A stretch of 64,000 bases of DNA from Streptomyces sp. NRRL F-5126 (GCF_000721265.1 NZ_JOFZ01000006.1:620001-684000), one strand, 5' to 3'. Shown: positions 29,929 through 38,642, counted from the stretch's first letter. The notes: generated from the letters alone by a model not told the origin. Numbers and translations are program-made.

Positions 29929-30903
29929 ATGATCCGCGACGCCCGTTTCGTCCGTTACGGCGTCAATAAAGGGCCCGATGAACCGGATTCGTGGGTTCCG
30001 GACGTAACTGTGGCGCAACCCACGCTGCTTGACGGCAACCGTCCGCCCCGGATACCGGTTGTTCCCATGCCCCAAACCGCTCCCATACGAACCCACCGGA
30101 AGCCCCGCCGGAACGCACCCAAGACGGTGCTCCGCGCAGGAGTTGCCGGCGGCGTCCTCAGCACCATCGCGGTTGCCGGTGCTGCCGGAACGGCGCACGC
30201 CGAGCCCGTGACCGAGACCATCGAGTTGCCCACCCTCTCCGCGAACCTCTCCGCGGCGGTCGCACAGTCCGCCGAGGCCACCCAGCAGGTCGCCCTGGAC
30301 ATGCAGATGCGCGCGCAGCTGCAGAGCCAGGAGGACACGGCCGCCAAGGACGCGGCCAAGGCCGCGAAGAAGGCCAAGTCCAAGGCAGAGGCGGAAGCCA
30401 AGGCCAAGGCGGAGGCGAAGAAGAAGGCCGAGGAAGCGGCCCGCGCCAAGGCCGCCGCGGCGGCCCACGCCTCCCGCTCGTCCGCACGCACCGAACTGGC
30501 CTCGTACTCCAGCCCGTCGGATTCGTCCTCTTCCTCCTCGACGGCGACCGGATCCGCGGCGTCGATCGTCTCCTTCGTCGAGTCGCACATCGGCGACGCG
30601 TACGTGATGGGCTCGACAGGCCCCAACGCCTTCGACTGCTCCGGCCTCGTCCAGGCCGCGTACCGCACGGTGGGCGTCGACCTGCCGCGCGTCTCGCAGT
30701 CGCAGTCGACGGCGGGCACGCAGGTCTCCCTCAGCAACGTCCAGCCGGGCGACATCCTCTACTGGGGCAGCGCCGGCAGCGCGTACCACGTGGCGATCTA
30801 CGTCGGCAACGGCAAGTTCGTCGGCGCGCAGAACCCGAGCAGCGGCGTCGTCGAGCACGACCTCAGCTACGACGAGCCGACGGGCGCGGTGCGCGTCCTC
30901 TGA
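29929..30903 (+). CDS. Secreted NlpC/P60 peptidoglycan endopeptidase
   Basis: A cell-wall hydrolase of the D-gamma-glutamyl-meso-DAP endopeptidase family. The C-terminal NlpC/P60 domain (about residues 205-324) has its catalytic Cys in FDCSGLVQAAYR (near 238) and His in YHVAIYVGNG (near 286). Before it lies a Lys/Ala/Glu coiled coil (about 130-185) and a Ser-rich linker. A signal peptide (about 65-90, ending AGTAHAEP) sits unusually far in, so translation may really begin lower, for instance at ATG 30067 (MPQTAPIRTHRK). Neither start has a good Shine-Dalgarno. The gene ends at a textbook terminator. Confidence 0.88.
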   Translation: MIRDARFVRYGVNKGPDEPDSWVPDVTVAQPTLLDGNRPPRIPVVPMPQTAPIRTHRKPRRNAPKTVLRAGVAGGVLSTIAVAGAAGTAHAEPVTETIELPTLSANLSAAVAQSAEATQQVALDMQMRAQLQSQEDTAAKDAAKAAKKAKSKAEAEAKAKAEAKKKAEEAARAKAAAAAHASRSSARTELASYSSPSDSSSSSSTATGSAASIVSFVESHIGDAYVMGSTGPNAFDCSGLVQAAYRTVGVDLPRVSQSQSTAGTQVSLSNVQPGDILYWGSAGSAYHVAIYVGNGKFVGAQNPSSGVVEHDLSYDEPTGAVRVL

Positions 30904-30928
30904 CGCTCGGTCGCCCTTCTACACACCA

Positions 30929-30963
30929 AAGGTCCGCGTCCCCTCCCGGGGGACGCGGACCTT
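30929..30963 (+). terminator. Intrinsic terminator after the NlpC/P60 gene
   Basis: AAGGTCCGCGTCCCC forms a perfect 15-bp stem with its complement around a TCCCG loop, then CGCGTTTT follows, giving a U-tract. Confidence 0.9.
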
Positions 30964-30990
30964 CGCGTTTTCCGAGCAGCCACCAGTAAT

Positions 30991-31005
30991 GTCACTATGA
31001 GTGAC
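30991..31005. promoter_or_regulatory. Palindrome upstream of the type VII toxin locus
   Basis: GTCACT-ATG-AGTGAC is a perfect inverted repeat 60 bases before the WXG100-like gene, followed at once by TAGAAT (31008-31013), a candidate -10. It probably regulates the locus; no matching regulator is nearby. Confidence 0.45.
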
Positions 31006-31065
31006 TGATAGAATCCGCCACGTCATAGCACTGGAGTCCGACCACTCCGGGAGGGGGGACGGAAC

Positions 31066-31398
31066 ATGGTTGACCGCCTCAAGGTAGAGGCCGAGTCCCT
31101 GGGCCGCCTGTTGAAGCAGCTGCACGACAGCCAGGACGACCTGCGCAAGGCGCTCTCCGCGATGGAGGACATCGGCCCGAAGAGCACGGGCAGCGTCGAA
31201 CTGGACCACGCGTGCGACGAATTCCACGACAGCTGGGACGACGTGATCGGCAAGATCGCCGACGGAACCGGGGCGATCGAGGACAAACTGCGCGCCACGA
31301 AGAACGACTTCGAGGCGACGGAGGAGGCGATCCGGGCGGCGTTCGCAGCGGAGGCGCATCGCCCCGAGCCCCGTCCCACCCCAGGCCCCCACGGCTGA
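31066..31398 (+). CDS. WXG100-like type VII secretion partner
   Basis: A 110-residue, almost wholly helical protein. Two amphipathic helices (about 3-35 and 45-95) flank an EDIGPKSTGS turn, with HDSWDDVIGKI in place of a strict W-x-G. That fits the ESAT-6/WXG100-like partners which precede type VII substrates in Streptomyces; the tail is Pro-rich (RPEPRPTPGPHG). It lies 52 bases before a protein with a clear type VII secretion signal domain and is probably co-transcribed and co-exported with it. Confidence 0.65.
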   Translation: MVDRLKVEAESLGRLLKQLHDSQDDLRKALSAMEDIGPKSTGSVELDHACDEFHDSWDDVIGKIADGTGAIEDKLRATKNDFEATEEAIRAAFAAEAHRPEPRPTPGPHG

Positions 31399-31450
31399 GC
31401 GACTTCCGAGCGACGCGCAGCGGGCCCATACACACGAAGGGAGACGCACG

Positions 31451-32890
31451 ATGAGCGCCGACGAATACCCCACGCTCGGCTTCGACCCGGCGCCGGGCAA
31501 GCCCAGCTCGGTGAACGACCTGGCAACGAAGCTGTCGACGGCCGTCGGTGGCCTGGAGAAAGCGAGTTCGACGCTGACGGGGATCGCGAAAGGGGGAGAA
31601 GAGAAAAGCGTGTGGGAGGGCGAGGCGGCCACGGCGTTCTCCAAGCGGGTCGGCGAACTCCCGCACTATCTGAAGGACAGCCACGACGCCTTGAAGTCGG
31701 CGGCCACGCAACTCACCACCTGGCACACCAAGCTCGTCGGGTATCAGGCCACGGCCCGGAAGTACGAGGCGGAGGCGAAGACGGCCAAGAGCCACGAGGC
31801 CACCGCCCAGAAGGCGCACGACCACAAGGCATCGGCCTACAACGAGGCCGGGGCTGACCCGGTCTTCGGCCTGACCGGCCGCGTGTACGGCACCCAGGCA
31901 GAGGCACAGGCGGCGCAGGCCAAAATCGACGCGGCCAGCGCCCGCGTGAAACGTGCCGGCCACGCCCTGGACACTGCGACAAAGCAACTGAACGCGGCTC
32001 GCGACGAGCTCGACGCGATCGTGCAGAAGGCGAAGGATCTCCTTGACCACCACCAGGCCGAGGCTCGCTCGATCGCGGCGAAACTACGCAAGGCGGACGC
32101 CAAAGCGCCGAACCCGAGCTTCTGGGAAGGCCTCGGAGACAGCTTCAAGAAGCTGGGCCACGACATCAAGGACTGGTGCACTACGCACGCGGACCTGCTC
32201 AAGACGGTCGGCGACTGGATGAGCACGGCCTCAGCGGTTCTGGGCGTAGCCGCCCTGGCCACCATGTGGTGCCCGCCGCTGGCGGGCGGCCTCGCACTTG
32301 CCGGTGGAATCGCCGCGGGCGGCGCCCTGGCCGCACACGGGGCCGCGAAGCTGGGCGGCGCGAATGTGGGCGTTATGACGCTGGCAGGAGACACCATCGG
32401 AGCCATTCCGGGTGGCATGTTCGCTAAGGACCTTGTTCTTGGCGTTAAAGTCCCCCTCAAGCTTGCCGGAAAAGGCAAAAATATGCTCAAGGGTGAAGCT
32501 GTCGTTCGGAAGATCCAGGCATCGAGCAAGCTTTTCAAACCCACTCCGGCCAGCCCCTTCGTGCTCTCCAAGGTCATGGGCGCCACAGACGCAAGGGCAT
32601 TTTCACGAGCGGGTTTAAAGTTCGGCGACAAGGTCAACCTGGCTTGGCAAAATAAAGTAGCTTCCTATTCTGAGGGCGGTATTGTTGCCGACGGCGTGAG
32701 CTACACTTTCGCACATACCCCACTAAAAAACCTGCCTAGCGTCGCAGCAGTGATTCGACCGGACAAGACTCTCGATCCCATGTCATGGTGGTCACGAGGG
32801 ACACAGATAGGCCAAAAAGTCTGGGGGCTTCGAGGAAGATTCGAAGAAGATTTTGGCTCTGGCGCACCAGCTGCAAGTTCTTTGGGGTGA
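31451..32890 (+). CDS. Polymorphic-toxin-like protein with type VII secretion signal domain
   Basis: A 479-residue protein. Residues 1-120 match the T7SS signal domain layout: PTLGFDPAPGKPSSVNDLA, then a Trp-Glu-Gly turn (VWEGEAATAFSKRV), PHYLKDSHDALKSAA, then a Trp and a long Ala/Lys helix. A long coiled coil follows (about 120-225). A Gly/Ala-rich hydrophobic pre-toxin segment (about 250-315, VLGVAALATMWCPPLAGGLAL) comes next, then an unrecognised C-terminal region of about 140 residues. The DNA for that last part falls sharply in GC, a usual sign of an exchanged toxin tip. Its stop codon shares a base with the next start (TGATG). No known toxin motif is visible. Confidence 0.7.
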   Translation: MSADEYPTLGFDPAPGKPSSVNDLATKLSTAVGGLEKASSTLTGIAKGGEEKSVWEGEAATAFSKRVGELPHYLKDSHDALKSAATQLTTWHTKLVGYQATARKYEAEAKTAKSHEATAQKAHDHKASAYNEAGADPVFGLTGRVYGTQAEAQAAQAKIDAASARVKRAGHALDTATKQLNAARDELDAIVQKAKDLLDHHQAEARSIAAKLRKADAKAPNPSFWEGLGDSFKKLGHDIKDWCTTHADLLKTVGDWMSTASAVLGVAALATMWCPPLAGGLALAGGIAAGGALAAHGAAKLGGANVGVMTLAGDTIGAIPGGMFAKDLVLGVKVPLKLAGKGKNMLKGEAVVRKIQASSKLFKPTPASPFVLSKVMGATDARAFSRAGLKFGDKVNLAWQNKVASYSEGGIVADGVSYTFAHTPLKNLPSVAAVIRPDKTLDPMSWWSRGTQIGQKVWGLRGRFEEDFGSGAPAASSLG

Positions 32891-33657
32891 TGACAATCAA
32901 AAAGCGACAAATGTTCGCAAGCTACCACGTTCCCCTGAAGGAAAGGAGTAGCTACCCACCTGGCGCCTATTACGCAATCATGCCGCGTCCTCTTTTTCAG
33001 GATACCAAACCGATCGCCATCGTCATTCAAGAGCTCGAAGTCGAAGAGGTCTCAGGTGCTGAGCCACCATTCAACTCCCTGCAGAGGAGCAGCACGGAAA
33101 CCACGTCAAGCGACCAGTACCACGAGGAGTTGATGGCTGACACTCACGATTTTCGCCAGCGACACTCTCGCGTCAGGAAGCCGTTCACCATCATTTCCCC
33201 AGCTCTCGAAAAATTGTGCCGAGTGGAGCTGGAGGAGAATGCGGGGGAACACTATGTCTATGCGCCAGACGGCATTCTGCTTGCGAAGATTCACAGGACG
33301 CCTGGCCGTTTCTTCCCCATGCCCCGGCGTGCAAGGTGGCATACGGAAGTAACCCGCGGAAACGAAGCACCATTGCATTATTCTGCACCAAAGGGAACCA
33401 TCACTGCATGGACGTGGTTCGTGCTCTTCTCTCCACTGTGGGCCGCGCTCCTAATCTTCGGCTTGCTCGCTAAGTTCCTCGCAGGGATGGATGCCGCGTT
33501 TGTTTGGGAAATGCCAGCACGTACAAAATGGCGCGCAGGATTCGCCAAGTGGCGAATGGATTTTCGCAGCATAAGCGATACTTACTACCTCAACACGGAA
33601 GATTTGGATTACCGTGTTGCGTACGCTCAAGCCATCATTCACAGCTGGTCGAACTGA
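32890..33657 (+). CDS. Membrane protein translationally coupled to the toxin-like gene (paralogue A)
   Basis: A 255-residue protein of unknown family, encoded in AT-rich DNA. A soluble N-terminal half is followed by one strong hydrophobic segment (about 174-200), then a basic C-terminus with RTKWRAGFAKWR and YRVAYAQAIIHSW. It starts inside the toxin-like gene's stop codon, the usual arrangement for an immunity gene. A paralogue lies at 34515: both share DG-LLA, PRRARW, the hydrophobic segment, TRTKWR or ARTKWR, and LDYRVAYAQA or LDHRIAYAQA. Immunity to a membrane-acting or envelope toxin is a guess from context. Confidence 0.7.
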   Translation: MTIKKRQMFASYHVPLKERSSYPPGAYYAIMPRPLFQDTKPIAIVIQELEVEEVSGAEPPFNSLQRSSTETTSSDQYHEELMADTHDFRQRHSRVRKPFTIISPALEKLCRVELEENAGEHYVYAPDGILLAKIHRTPGRFFPMPRRARWHTEVTRGNEAPLHYSAPKGTITAWTWFVLFSPLWAALLIFGLLAKFLAGMDAAFVWEMPARTKWRAGFAKWRMDFRSISDTYYLNTEDLDYRVAYAQAIIHSWSN

Positions 33658-33688
33658 AAAATCGTCGCCAATCCAGCCGTCGCGGAAT

Positions 33689-33787
33689 GTGTGGACACCC
33701 GGGCCTGGGCAGCCTGTAACCCCCTCAAAGACCGCGAGGATCTACCGCTTGGACTCAAGTGATGAGCGTTCCACCCAGTCTGGCTGA
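33689..33787 (+). pseudogene. Short coding-like remnant
   Basis: Between the two preceding and following genes, a 32-residue frame beginning at GTG reads WTPGPGQPVTPSKTARIYRLD and then ends inside the next gene's start region. The Pro/Gly-rich, low-frameshift look suggests the end of a lost protein rather than a functional gene. I cannot name the parent family. Confidence 0.3.
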
Positions 33788-34496
33788 CATCGCAGGACCT
33801 AAGACATCTGTCGATGGCAACATCTCCTTCCGCATTCCCGAAGGCATGCACTCCCTCGGCCTCGACCTGTCCCCCGAGGACCGCGCCGAGCACATCCAAG
33901 ACATGGCCGACGAGGTGTGGGCCGCCGGCACGGACTACCAGCGGGAGACGACCGCGCAGATCTACGGCGAGGTCGCCGACAGCGCTGCCGAGGACGGCGC
34001 CCTCTACGCCGGGGTCATCTTCCTGGCGCTCGACAACGGCCAACCCGCGGGCGCCTCCCTCGTAGTGCGTGCCGAGGAAACGGACAGAACGGACGCCAAC
34101 GTCGTGACCCTCAGCATCGTCGAGGGACTGTCGACGCAGCCCGGAAAGGAGGCGTACCGCGCGACCGCGGCTGGGCGGCCCGTCGCCGTGGTCTTCTCGA
34201 TCGTGGGCGCGGCCCTGGATGACGACATCGAAGGCAGGGGTCCCCTCGACGCCGACGCTGATCCTGATTTCCCAGTCGCCGCCGCCGAGGCATACGTTCC
34301 ACTCCCCCAGCTCTCCCGGCTTCTCATCCTGGGCATCAGTACCCCCACGCTGGAGATCTTCCCCGATATGGTCGCCCTGCTTTCCGGTATCACCGAGACC
34401 GTCGAAGTCGACACGACTAGTGCGGACGCAGCGAGCGGAGCCGACCGAGAAGCACCTGTTGTTGCTCCACGCCCATCCCGCATCAGCGAATTGTGA
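33762..34496 (+). CDS. Unrecognised 244-residue protein of the toxin cassette
   Basis: Acidic soluble protein, normal genomic GC in contrast to its low-GC neighbours. The start region ISFRIPEGMHSLGLDLSPEDRAEHIQDMADEVW is followed by several beta-like stretches (ALYAGVIFLALDNG, GASLVVRAEE, VVTLSIVEGL, VAVVFSIVGAAL) and a last helix PTLEIFPDMVALLSGITETV. No signal peptide or membrane span is seen. I do not recognise the family. It sits between the paralogous membrane proteins; similar single genes next to ESX/WXG genes in actinobacteria are called hypothetical. A GTG three bases upstream (33759) is an alternative start. Confidence 0.65.
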   Translation: MSVPPSLADIAGPKTSVDGNISFRIPEGMHSLGLDLSPEDRAEHIQDMADEVWAAGTDYQRETTAQIYGEVADSAAEDGALYAGVIFLALDNGQPAGASLVVRAEETDRTDANVVTLSIVEGLSTQPGKEAYRATAAGRPVAVVFSIVGAALDDDIEGRGPLDADADPDFPVAAAEAYVPLPQLSRLLILGISTPTLEIFPDMVALLSGITETVEVDTTSADAASGADREAPVVAPRPSRISEL

Positions 34497-34514
34497 ACCG
34501 AACCAGGGTGTGAA

Positions 34515-35240
34515 GTGAAAAAAGAATCCTTTTATGTGCCCAATGTGGCCGACAAGGACCTCGCCGCGCTGCCGCCAGGAACGCGTTCCTGGATTAGGAC
34601 ACAGGAAGAGAGGGTCGGCTTTGTGGTTCAGGAGATCGAGCAATATCAGGATGATCACCCTCCCAAGCCGAGAAAAAGCCGGAAACCACGCAGCGCCGCA
34701 GAAATAGAAAAAGAAGAGACAGAAAGACACGCCAAGCTGGAGATGCTTCACTGGCGCAAGGTCAGAGAGGAACGCCCTTTTTCCATACACTTGGAGGCGC
34801 CTGGTAACGCTCTGTTGTGCCGTGTGGAGCCCGCTGATGGTTCCCACCAGATCCATGCCGCCGACGGGACCTTGCTGGCGCGCACAACGCGGCACAAGGG
34901 CCGCATCGTCCCGTGGCCCAGACGTGCCCGATGGGAACTTGCACTTCCCAGCCAGGACCTCCCCTACGAGGCAACCGAAGGATCTGTCATAGGATGGATT
35001 CTCTACTCGATTTGGTTCCCTTTGGTCGTTGCCTTGTTTCTGGCGATGATGTTCTTTCTCGATGGCAATGCAATTTTCCTCGGCTCGGGAGATCCCACAC
35101 GTACGAAATGGCGCACTGCCACCTCGCGATGCGGGCTGAAATACCGAAAAAACGTGTATCACACTGACCCGGAAGAACTTGACCATCGAATTGCATACGC
35201 TCAAGCCGTTATCCACAGGTGGCGAACGAATGTCGTCTGA
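34515..35240 (+). CDS. Membrane protein, paralogue B of the toxin-linked pair
   Basis: A 241-residue protein homologous over its last 130 residues to the 255-residue protein at 32890 (matching blocks HAADGTLLAR, PWPRRARWE, a membrane segment at about 157-181, TRTKWR, LDHRIAYAQAVIHRW). The N-terminal halves differ: this one has a Lys/Glu-rich segment near residues 55-85. It starts at GTG 34515, 18 bases past the previous gene. Low GC and the repeat of a family within 1 kb suggest tandem duplication or serial acquisition of immunity-type genes. Confidence 0.68.
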   Translation: MKKESFYVPNVADKDLAALPPGTRSWIRTQEERVGFVVQEIEQYQDDHPPKPRKSRKPRSAAEIEKEETERHAKLEMLHWRKVREERPFSIHLEAPGNALLCRVEPADGSHQIHAADGTLLARTTRHKGRIVPWPRRARWELALPSQDLPYEATEGSVIGWILYSIWFPLVVALFLAMMFFLDGNAIFLGSGDPTRTKWRTATSRCGLKYRKNVYHTDPEELDHRIAYAQAVIHRWRTNVV

Positions 35241-35345
35241 GATCAATCAGAGCAGGGCGACCTGCGTGAGGTTGTCCATACCTGGCAGGCCCAGCACATC
35301 CGAGTAGCGTCCACGCGGTGGCCGGTGGCAGGGCCGCCGGCGGGC

Positions 35346-36380
35346 TCAGTCCGGCCGCAGGACCATGCGGTAGCGCGCGCCGCCCGACATCATCTTTCGG
35401 TAGGCCGCGTCGGCCTCGTCCAGCGGTACGACCTCGACCGTCGGCCGGATGCCGTGCAGCGCGCTGAAGTCCATCGTCTCCTGGACATCCTGCGCGCTGC
35501 CCGAAGGGTGGCCTCGCACCACGCGGCCCTTCAGCAGCAGCTGCAGCGGGCTGATCCCCATGGGCTCGGGCACCGCGCCGATGACGACCAGCTCACCTCG
35601 CGGGGTCAGGCCCTCGACCGTCTCGGAGATCGCCGCGGCGTTGCCCGCCGTGGCCAGCACCGTCTTCGCGCCGCCCAGCGCCTGCAAGGCCTCGGCCACC
35701 GGCGTGCCGCCCGTACTGTCGATGTAGCGGTGAGCGCCGAGCTCCTCGGCGAAGGCGGCCTTCTCCTGGCCCCGGGCGATGGCCACCGTCTCGAAGCCCA
35801 TCGCGACCGCGTACATCACGCCCAGGTGCCCGAGCCCGCCGATACCGAGGACGGCAACGACGTCACCCGGCTTCGCCGGACTGCGCCGCAGGCCCTGGAA
35901 GACGGTCACGCCCGCGCAGGCCATCGGACCGGCGTCCGTGGCGGACAGCGCGTCGGGGATCCTGGCGAGCGCGTCGACGGGGGCGATCAGCGCCTCGGCG
36001 TAGCCGCCGTCGTACGCCCAGCCCGGGACCTTCAGGTTGTCGCAGACCACGAAGTCACCCTGGCGGCACGGCCTGCAGTGGTGGCAGCTGCCGCCGAACC
36101 ATCCGACCGTCACCCGGTCGCCGACCTGCCAGCCGAGTTCCCGCGCGCCCTCCCCCAGCTCGTCGATGCGCCCGGCGACCTCGTGCCCAGGGACCACAGG
36201 GAACTGAACGCCGGGGTACGCGCCTTCCACGAATCCCGCGTCGCTGTGGCACACACCGCACGCCTCGACGGCGATCCGTACGTGGTCCCGGCCCGGCCTG
36301 CGAACCTCCCGCTCGACGATCTCGAACGACCCGCCGGCGGCGGGCACCTGGGCCACGCGGTATGTGTTCGTCGGACTCAT
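35346..36380 (-). CDS. Zinc-dependent alcohol dehydrogenase
   Basis: A 344-residue MDR-superfamily oxidoreductase acting on alcohols/aldehydes. Catalytic zinc ligands are in GVCHSD and GHEVAGRI; structural zinc is held by the four Cys of CHHCRPCRQGDFVVC. The Rossmann motif is GIGGLGHLG near residue 170, followed by an Arg in IARGQEK that favours NADP(H). The sequence resembles the AdhT/YjgB-type enzymes. It is divergent from the alkylsulfatase, whose product alcohol could be its substrate; that link is an inference. ATG 36380 has GAGG before it. Confidence 0.92.
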   Translation of the reverse strand: MSPTNTYRVAQVPAAGGSFEIVEREVRRPGRDHVRIAVEACGVCHSDAGFVEGAYPGVQFPVVPGHEVAGRIDELGEGARELGWQVGDRVTVGWFGGSCHHCRPCRQGDFVVCDNLKVPGWAYDGGYAEALIAPVDALARIPDALSATDAGPMACAGVTVFQGLRRSPAKPGDVVAVLGIGGLGHLGVMYAVAMGFETVAIARGQEKAAFAEELGAHRYIDSTGGTPVAEALQALGGAKTVLATAGNAAAISETVEGLTPRGELVVIGAVPEPMGISPLQLLLKGRVVRGHPSGSAQDVQETMDFSALHGIRPTVEVVPLDEADAAYRKMMSGGARYRMVLRPD

Positions 36381-36538
36381 CTCGACCTCGCCCGGAGCGG
36401 TTCGTGGATGACAACGATCACTCCATGGAAACACCGCTTGGGCCCGGCCGCGCGTCGGCGGCCGGGAGCGTGCCTCCACCAGCGGCGCCGTCCCTCGGAC
36501 GGTCCACAGAGGTGGCCGGCTCCCCGCCCTGGCGGCAG

Positions 36539-36553
36539 CGTGGCAGTGCCACG
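36539..36553. promoter_or_regulatory. Palindrome between adh and the alkylsulfatase gene
   Basis: CGTGGCA-G-TGCCACG, a perfect 15-base palindrome, lies 74 bases before the sulfatase start in a 246-bp divergent spacer. It is a candidate shared operator. Confidence 0.45.
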
Positions 36554-36626
36554 AGCAGTGGCCGCGAGTCCCGCGGCGAGGCACCGCGGGCGCGCCGGAG
36601 GAGCCGTACCGCGAGGGAGACCCAGC

Positions 36627-38642
36627 ATGGCCGAGGCCACCGAGCCCGCAACGTCCACCGGATCGGCCGGGCACAGTGCATCGGCCGGGACCTCCGGATC
36701 GACAGGACCCACCGGATCGGCCGGAGCCCCCGGGTCGGCCGCGCCCGCCCGGCCCAAGCCGGCCGAGCCCTCCGTCGCCTCCGGCAACGCCGCCGTGCGC
36801 GAGCGCTTCCCCTTCGACGACTCCCAGGACTTCGACGACGCCAAGCGCGGCTTCATCGGCACGGTCGACGAGACCGGGACCGAGGTGCGCGACGGCGACG
36901 GCCGCAGCGTGTGGAATGTCGAGGCGTACGGCTTCCTCGACGGCGAGTGCCCCGACACCGCCAACCCCAGCCTGTGGCGGCAGAGCAGGCTGGTCGCCCA
37001 GCACGGCCTGTACGAGGTGACCGAGGGCATCTACCAGGTGCGCGGCTTCGACCTGTCGAACATGACCCTGGTGGAGGGCGACCGCGGCGTGCTCGTCATC
37101 GACCCCTTGATCTCCACCGCCACCGCCGCCGCAGCGCTCGCGCTGTACCGGCACCACCGCGGCGAGCGGCCCGTCACCGGCGTCGTCTACACCCACAGCC
37201 ACGTCGACCACTTCGGCGGCGTCCGCGGAGTGGTCAGCCAGGAGGACGTCGACAGCGGGGTGCCGGTGTTCGCCCCCGAGGGCTTCCTCGACCACGCCGT
37301 CAGCGAGAACGTCTACGCCGGGACGGCCATGAACCGCCGCGCCGCCTACATGTACGGCGCGGTGCTGCCCAAGAACGAGCGCGGCGGGATCGGGGCGGGC
37401 CTCGGCCAGACCACGTCCACCGGGACTGTCGGGCTGATCCCGCCCACCGTGGACGTCACCGCCACGGGCCAGAGCGAGACCGTCGACGGCATCCGGATGG
37501 TCTTCCAGCTCACCCCCGGCACCGAGGCCCCCGCTGAGCTCAACATCCACTTTCCCGGCCGTGCCGCGCTGTGCATGGCGGAGAACGCCACGCACAACCT
37601 GCACAACCTGCTGACGCTGCGCGGCGCGCAGGTACGCAACCCGCACGTGTGGGCGCACTACCTCACCGAGGCCATCGCGCTGTTCGCGGGCTCCGTCGAC
37701 GTCGCGTTCGCCTCGCACCACTGGCCGGTCTGGGGCGGCGAGCGCGTCCTGACGTTCCTGTCCGAGCAGCGTGACGTGTACGCCTACCTGCACGACCAGA
37801 CGCTGCGCATGCTCAACCAGGGCCTCACCCCGCTGGAGATCGCCGAGACGATCGAGATGCCGCCCGCCCTGGAGCGCGCCTGGCACACCCACGGCTACTA
37901 CGGCTCGGTCAGCCACAACGTCAAGGCCGTCTACCAGCACTACCTGGGCTGGTTCGACGGCAACCCCGCCCACCTGTGGGAGCACCCGCCGACCGAGGCC
38001 GCCAAGCGGTACGTGGACTTCATGGGCGGCGCGGAGAACGTGCTGCGGCGCGCCCGCGAGTCGTTCGCGGCCGGTGACTTCCGCTGGGTGGCGCAGGTCG
38101 TCAACCACGTCGTCTTCGCGGCGCCCGAGAACGCCGAGGCGCGCGCCCTGCAGGCCGACGCCATCGAACAGCTCGGCTACGGCAGCGAGAACGGCACCTG
38201 GCGCAACTTCTACCTGACCGGCGCGCTCGAACTGCGCGAGGGGCCGGTCGGCACCCCCACCTCCACGGTGGCCCCCGACATGCTGGCGGCGCTCACCCTT
38301 GACCAGCTGTTCGACTCGCTCGCCATCCGGGTCGACGGGCCGCGGAGTTGGCACGCCGACATCACCGTCCGCTTCCACGTTCGCGGCGCGGACCCGGTCA
38401 ACCTGCGCCTGCGCAACGGCGTTATGGTCCACACCACCGGCGCGACACCCGAGGCGGCCGAGCCCGACGCCGAGGTCACCCTGGCCGAGGCCGACCTGCG
38501 CGCCCTCCTCCTCGGCACCGCCGACCTCGACGGCCTCGCCTCCCAGGGCCGCGCCGACGTCACCGGCGATGCGCGCGCGTTCACGGACCTCCTCGGCCAC
38601 CTCGGCAACCCGGACCCCGACTTCGCGGTCGTCACGCCCTGA
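36627..38642 (+). CDS. Linear alkylsulfatase (SdsA1/BDS1 type)
   Basis: A 671-residue metallo-beta-lactamase-fold enzyme hydrolysing primary alkyl sulfates (SDS-like) to alcohol and sulfate with C-O inversion. The binuclear zinc motif is THSHVDHFGG near residue 192, with further ligands in MAENATHNLHNL and ASHHWPVWG. The alkylsulfatase dimerisation domain (about 415-545, with RYVDFMGGAENVL) and the SCP2-like C-terminal domain (about 555-671) are present. The first 50 residues are Ser/Gly/Pro-rich; there is no clear signal peptide, unlike many secreted homologues. GAGGGAGA precedes the ATG. It may work with the divergent alcohol dehydrogenase. Confidence 0.92.
   Translation: MAEATEPATSTGSAGHSASAGTSGSTGPTGSAGAPGSAAPARPKPAEPSVASGNAAVRERFPFDDSQDFDDAKRGFIGTVDETGTEVRDGDGRSVWNVEAYGFLDGECPDTANPSLWRQSRLVAQHGLYEVTEGIYQVRGFDLSNMTLVEGDRGVLVIDPLISTATAAAALALYRHHRGERPVTGVVYTHSHVDHFGGVRGVVSQEDVDSGVPVFAPEGFLDHAVSENVYAGTAMNRRAAYMYGAVLPKNERGGIGAGLGQTTSTGTVGLIPPTVDVTATGQSETVDGIRMVFQLTPGTEAPAELNIHFPGRAALCMAENATHNLHNLLTLRGAQVRNPHVWAHYLTEAIALFAGSVDVAFASHHWPVWGGERVLTFLSEQRDVYAYLHDQTLRMLNQGLTPLEIAETIEMPPALERAWHTHGYYGSVSHNVKAVYQHYLGWFDGNPAHLWEHPPTEAAKRYVDFMGGAENVLRRARESFAAGDFRWVAQVVNHVVFAAPENAEARALQADAIEQLGYGSENGTWRNFYLTGALELREGPVGTPTSTVAPDMLAALTLDQLFDSLAIRVDGPRSWHADITVRFHVRGADPVNLRLRNGVMVHTTGATPEAAEPDAEVTLAEADLRALLLGTADLDGLASQGRADVTGDARAFTDLLGHLGNPDPDFAVVTP

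Noticed and set aside
35247-35312. Minus-strand segment reading YSDVLGLPGMDNLTQVALL then stop
   Set aside because: It looks protein-like for about 20 residues, but the frame upstream loses that character at once, so I cannot call a gene remnant.
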